NCBI GenBank assembly: GCA_003553305.1
Contig: PWEB01000054.1
Location: 1 to 8,911 of the forward strand
Direction of reading: 5' to 3'
Length of the DNA: 8,911 nt
From: Syntrophomonadaceae bacterium
Lineage (GTDB): Bacteria; Bacillota; Dethiobacteria; DTU022
Of this stretch, positions 6,468 through 8,911 are shown piece after piece. A program made the position numbers and the translations under genes. The first letter of the stretch is position 1; each line of letters begins with the position of its first letter. The notes beneath the pieces were generated by a model. The model was not told where the DNA came from and searched no databases. It worked only from the letters and a program-made list of their open reading frames with translations.

Positions 6468-6470
6468 GAG
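6465..6470 (+). promoter_or_regulatory. Ribosome binding site deciding the coaBC start
   Basis: TAGGAG at 6465-6470 overlaps the rpoZ stop and lies 8 bases before the TTG at 6479. An in-frame GTG at 6470 overlaps this site and so cannot use it; TTG 6479 is the better start. Confidence 0.7.
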
Positions 6471-6478
6471 TGTTTCTA

Positions 6479-7663
6479 TTGAAAAAGGTTCTTTTGGGAG
6501 TAACCGGAGGTATTGCAGCTTATAAATCTGCCGAGCTGGCCAGGTATTTTGTGCGTGGAGGCGCAGAAGTGCAGGTGGTAATGACCCCTGATGCGCTACA
6601 ATTTATCTCTCCCCTGACATTTCAGACCCTGACCGGGCGTCCGGTTTACATCGAATTGTATTCGGAGGCAAGCGAGAAAATCCGGCACATTGAACTGTTG
6701 AAAGATATTGATGTATTTGTAGTGGCCCCCGCAACGGCTAATAGCATTGGCAAGATGGCCGGTGGAATTGCTGACAACCTTCTAACAACCCTCTACCTGG
6801 CGGCTGAATGTCCTGTTGTGGTCATTCCTTCCATGAACATCAACATGTTTGAGCATCAGGCAGTCACAGGCAATTTAGAAAAACTATGCTCATACGGCTG
6901 CCACGTAATGGACCCTGATTCCGGGGAGTTGGCCTGTGGTGTTTACGGCCGGGGCCGAATGCCTGAACCCCAGGATATCTACAACTATACCAGGGCGGTG
7001 CTTACTGCCAAAGATTTTAAAGGGTTGAAAGCTTTAGTAACCGCAGGGCCAACCCGGGAACATCTTGATCCGGTTCGTTTTTTGAGTAACCCTTCGACCG
7101 GGTTAATGGGATATTCACTGGCCCGTGCCCTAAAAGAGCGCGGCGCAGAGGTTACATTAATCAGCGGACCTACCCATTTACAAACACCTTCCGGGATAGA
7201 TAACGTAGCAGTGACCACCGGTGAAGATATGTACAATGCCGTTTTTGAACACTATAAGGATTGTGATCTGATCATTAAGGCCGCTGCAGTTTCAGACTTT
7301 CGGCCTCTGCAGGTAGCGGCAGATAAAGTTAAGAAAAACGACCTGTTATCCACCCTCGAACTCGCTAAAAACCGGGATATTCTTCTCGAACTGGGCAAAG
7401 AAAAAGGGAAGCGTATTTTTGTCGGTTTTGCTGCTGAAACCAATGATGCAGTTCAAAATGCTCATGACAAAATGCTCAAAAAGAATCTTGATTTGATCGT
7501 AGTTAATAACTTAAAAGAACCGGGCGCCGGTTTTGCCGTGCAGACTAACCGGGTATCAATAATCGATCGCAGTGGAGAGGTTGAAAACCTGCCCATGATG
7601 GAAAAGGAACACCTGGCTCACCGGATACTTGACCGGACCTCTAAATTCTTTCCGGTTAGCTAA
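6479..7663 (+). CDS. coaBC: Bifunctional phosphopantothenoylcysteine decarboxylase / phosphopantothenate-cysteine ligase
   Basis: CoaBC performs two steps of coenzyme A synthesis: CoaB joins 4'-phosphopantothenate and cysteine using CTP, and CoaC decarboxylates the product with FMN. With TTG 6479 the protein has 394 residues (397 from GTG 6470), normal for the fusion. The CoaC half covers about 1-178: GVTGGIAAYKSAEL (7-20), the active-site His H70, APATAN (83-88), PSMNINM (117-123) with catalytic N120, and C153 in the ACG..GRGRM flap. The CoaB half covers about 183-390: VTAGPTREHLDPVRFLSN (187-204), STGLMGY (206-212), AAAVSDF (268-274), the Lys cluster K283-K286 and DLIVVNNL (338-345). All key residues are present; Ser in PSMN, where PAMN is common, is conservative. 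It is the last gene of its operon, and its stop lies 2 bp from the stop of the convergent spoIIM. Confidence 0.96.
   Translation: MKKVLLGVTGGIAAYKSAELARYFVRGGAEVQVVMTPDALQFISPLTFQTLTGRPVYIELYSEASEKIRHIELLKDIDVFVVAPATANSIGKMAGGIADNLLTTLYLAAECPVVVIPSMNINMFEHQAVTGNLEKLCSYGCHVMDPDSGELACGVYGRGRMPEPQDIYNYTRAVLTAKDFKGLKALVTAGPTREHLDPVRFLSNPSTGLMGYSLARALKERGAEVTLISGPTHLQTPSGIDNVAVTTGEDMYNAVFEHYKDCDLIIKAAAVSDFRPLQVAADKVKKNDLLSTLELAKNRDILLELGKEKGKRIFVGFAAETNDAVQNAHDKMLKKNLDLIVVNNLKEPGAGFAVQTNRVSIIDRSGEVENLPMMEKEHLAHRILDRTSKFFPVS
7516..7534 (-). terminator. Possible intrinsic terminator for spoIIM, inside coaBC
   Basis: AACCGG (7518-7523) and CCGGTT (7527-7532) pair perfectly around GCG, and a G-U pair and an A-T pair extend the stem to 8 bp. 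On the reverse strand the hairpin is followed by CTTTTAAGTTATT, a fair T-tract, so it could end leftward spoIIM transcripts about 135 bases past their stop. On the forward strand only TTTTG follows. The bases also encode the conserved EPGAGF stretch of CoaBC, so the GC-rich stem may be purely coding constraint. Confidence 0.3.
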
Positions 7664-7665
7664 GC

Positions 7666-8283
7666 TTAAAGGAACATTTCAAGCAGATTGGGCGTAATAA
7701 AGATTTCAATTAATGCAGCTGTGAACAAAAGCACGACTACCAGGGGCAGCACGGAGATAGTTTCTTTCCAGATATAGCGGTAACTCTGCAGGCGCGTTTT
7801 GCCCGGCAGAGGGGAAGCAACACAGTGATAGCCGAACTTCAACCCGAGTGCACCACACAGGAAAAAGGCAAACAGTTCAGGAATGCCGTGGGGCAGCAAA
7901 CCGAAAAGCACCATGGACAGCAGGGGCATGCCTTGTTCGGAGGTTATAGATAAAAGCATCCCGACCAACGAACCGTTAATCCCGAGGGTGAACAGAGGCG
8001 AAATGCCTGCTAAGAAACCCAGCAGAAGCATCTGGGCCATCGATAAGAAGTTATTCATAAATACAAGCAAAGCACTAATAACGGGAGTAGTTCCCAAGAT
8101 CATGGAGAAAAGATTGTCGAGTTGATTGAATTGGTTTTCCATAACCTGCTCGCCAACCGCTGGAGTAGCGGCAGTTGTGAAATAAAAAATAAAGGCGCTG
8201 GCTAAAAATATGACAGTGGACATAATCAACCAACTGCGATTATCCATGATCACCTTTTTTGCCGGAAAAAATAATCCAAACAT
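7666..8283 (-). CDS. spoIIM: Stage II sporulation protein M (SpoIIM) family membrane protein
   Basis: SpoIIM anchors the DMP complex (SpoIID-SpoIIM-SpoIIP) that remodels peptidoglycan during engulfment of the forespore. The product is a hydrophobic protein of 205 residues from ATG 8283, near the roughly 214 of B. subtilis SpoIIM. About five membrane segments are visible, around 17-37, 66-88, 90-112, 120-150 and 177-197. Family features are the NN pair at 77-78, GFLAGISPLFTLGINGSLVG (89-108), LPHGIPELFAFFLCGALGL (130-148) and the C-terminal IEIFITP (192-198). ATG 8283 lies 9 bases after AGAAGGA; ATG 8292 directly abuts that site, and ATG 8247, behind AAGG, is a third choice. Other SpoIIM-family (DUF95) proteins exist outside sporulation, and no sigma-E promoter is evident, so the sporulation role is inferred. 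It converges on coaBC and diverges from priA. Confidence 0.8.
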   Translation of the reverse strand: MFGLFFPAKKVIMDNRSWLIMSTVIFLASAFIFYFTTAATPAVGEQVMENQFNQLDNLFSMILGTTPVISALLVFMNNFLSMAQMLLLGFLAGISPLFTLGINGSLVGMLLSITSEQGMPLLSMVLFGLLPHGIPELFAFFLCGALGLKFGYHCVASPLPGKTRLQSYRYIWKETISVLPLVVVLLFTAALIEIFITPNLLEMFL

Positions 8284-8305
8284 GACAAACATTCCTTCTT
8301 TCTGT

Positions 8306-8316
8306 GCTGACTCAGC
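8306..8316. repeat. 11-bp palindrome between spoIIM and priA
   Basis: GCTGACTCAGC at 8306-8316 is a perfect palindrome, GCTGA and TCAGC around a central C. It lies midway in the 67-bp divergent gap, next to the predicted spoIIM transcription start (about 8312), and overlaps the only -35-like sequence for priA. This is a place where an operator shared by both genes could be, but no protein is implied. Confidence 0.3.
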
Positions 8317-8318
8317 TA

Positions 8319-8347
8319 ATCATATCAAAATAATATGTAGAGGTAAA
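8319..8347 (-). promoter_or_regulatory. Candidate promoter of spoIIM
   Basis: On the reverse strand TTTACC (8342-8347, 4/6 to the sigma-A -35) is followed by 17 bp and TATGAT (8319-8324, 5/6 to the -10). Transcription would begin near 8312, giving a leader of about 29 nt to ATG 8283. The -35 overlaps the priA ribosome binding site on the other strand. I looked for and did not find a convincing sigma-E promoter, which would be expected for a sporulation-only gene. Confidence 0.4.
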
Positions 8348-8350
8348 TAG

Positions 8351-8911
8351 ATGCGCGAATATGCCGAAATAATCATAGACATGGTCAGCAATGCTGTTGA
8401 CCGCCCCTTTCATTACCATATACCATCTGAACTGCAGGGTTTAGTTAAGCCCGGGGTTCGCGTCACTGTTCCTCTGGGCAACCGCCAATGCCAGGGTTAT
8501 GTGCTGCGCCTGTTAAAAGAGAGTGATGTAGAAGCGTTGCGCGATATAATCTCGGTCAGCGATCCCGAACCGCTTTTAACTGCGGAACAATTAGCCCTGG
8601 CCGACTGGATTGCCCTGCGCTTTTATTCCCGGAAGGTTGATGCCCTTCATGCCATGATTCCAGCTTCGTTTCGAAAAGGCAGCCGACCGGGAAATATTAA
8701 GATGATTGAACCGACTCCTGCTGCTGATGCTCATGATTTGAGCAGAGCCCCGGCTCAAAAAAAAGCTCTCGAAATTATTAAAACAAGAGGTTCTGTATCG
8801 CGTGACGAACTTATTTCTTGGAATATAGGCAGCCAGACTATCCGTGTTTTAGAAAAAAAGGGACTGATCAAAACTGTATCAGCCCGCCCTGCCCGCAGGA
8901 TAGAAGAAGAT
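8351..8911 (+). CDS. priA: Primosomal protein N' PriA, N-terminal part (cut by window end)
   Basis: PriA is the superfamily 2 DNA helicase that recognises stalled forks and reloads the replisome. Only 187 codons are present; the frame is open to the window end. Residues 3-100 or so fit the 3'-DNA-end-binding domain: DRPFHYHIPSEL (17-28), PGVRVTVPLGNRQCQGYVL (34-52) and the DWIALRFYS stretch (85-93). Residues 134-180 look like the winged-helix domain. The helicase core and Zn-binding Cys residues lie beyond the window. ATG 8351 has AGAGGT at 8339-8344, 6 bases ahead. A -10-like TAATAT (8331-8336) is close upstream, but its -35 is poor. In B. subtilis priA directly follows coaBC; here spoIIM on the opposite strand separates them, so priA needs its own promoter or antisense read-through. 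Confidence 0.92.
   Translation, partial: MREYAEIIIDMVSNAVDRPFHYHIPSELQGLVKPGVRVTVPLGNRQCQGYVLRLLKESDVEALRDIISVSDPEPLLTAEQLALADWIALRFYSRKVDALHAMIPASFRKGSRPGNIKMIEPTPAADAHDLSRAPAQKKALEIIKTRGSVSRDELISWNIGSQTIRVLEKKGLIKTVSARPARRIEED

Noticed and set aside
8284..8350. Sigma-E promoter for spoIIM
   Set aside because: No pair of sigma-E -35 and -10 boxes at the right spacing was found on the reverse strand; a sigma-A-like pair fits better.

Overview
The window reads as a housekeeping stretch of a low-to-medium GC, endospore-forming Firmicutes chromosome, probably a Clostridia-class anaerobe. Evidence for this is gene content (RemA, RqcH, a SpoIIM-family protein), strong Shine-Dalgarno sites of the GGAGG type, frequent TTG starts, and a gene order that follows, from memory, the Bacillus subtilis lspA-ylyB ... 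yloA(rqcH) ... yloC-remA-gmk-rpoZ-coaBC-priA region. The pyr and cys genes that lie between the two halves in B. subtilis are absent here. I cannot name the species.

Layout. Positions 1-231 are non-coding leader with possible promoter elements. A forward operon follows: lspA (lipoprotein signal peptidase), lgt (prolipoprotein diacylglyceryl transferase) and an RluA-family pseudouridine synthase, packed with a 4-bp gap and a 4-bp ATGA overlap. Reverse-strand rqcH (2580-4304) converges on it. A 165-bp divergent region at 4305-4469 carries good sigma-A type promoters in both directions, for rqcH and for yicC. The second forward operon is yicC-remA-gmk-rpoZ-coaBC, with gaps of 19, 17, 0 and 11 bp. 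A reverse-strand SpoIIM-family gene meets coaBC tail to tail with 2 bp between the stops. A 67-bp divergent gap then leads to the start of priA, which runs off the window end.

How the genes fit together. lgt and lspA are consecutive steps of lipoprotein maturation (lipidation, then signal-peptide cleavage). The RluA-family enzyme, RqcH and YicC act on rRNA, stalled ribosomes and RNA decay respectively. RemA is a DNA-binding regulator. Gmk makes GDP, omega belongs to RNA polymerase, CoaBC makes the 4'-phosphopantetheine precursor of CoA, and PriA restarts replication forks.

I see no mobile element, CRISPR array, tRNA, rRNA, riboswitch or new multi-gene system. The points worth a second look are small: a non-canonical Lgt active-site region, Glu in place of Asp in the RqcH DR motif, an acidic N-terminal extension on the pseudouridine synthase, the SpoIIM gene between coaBC and priA, and a few inverted repeats and overlapping signals.
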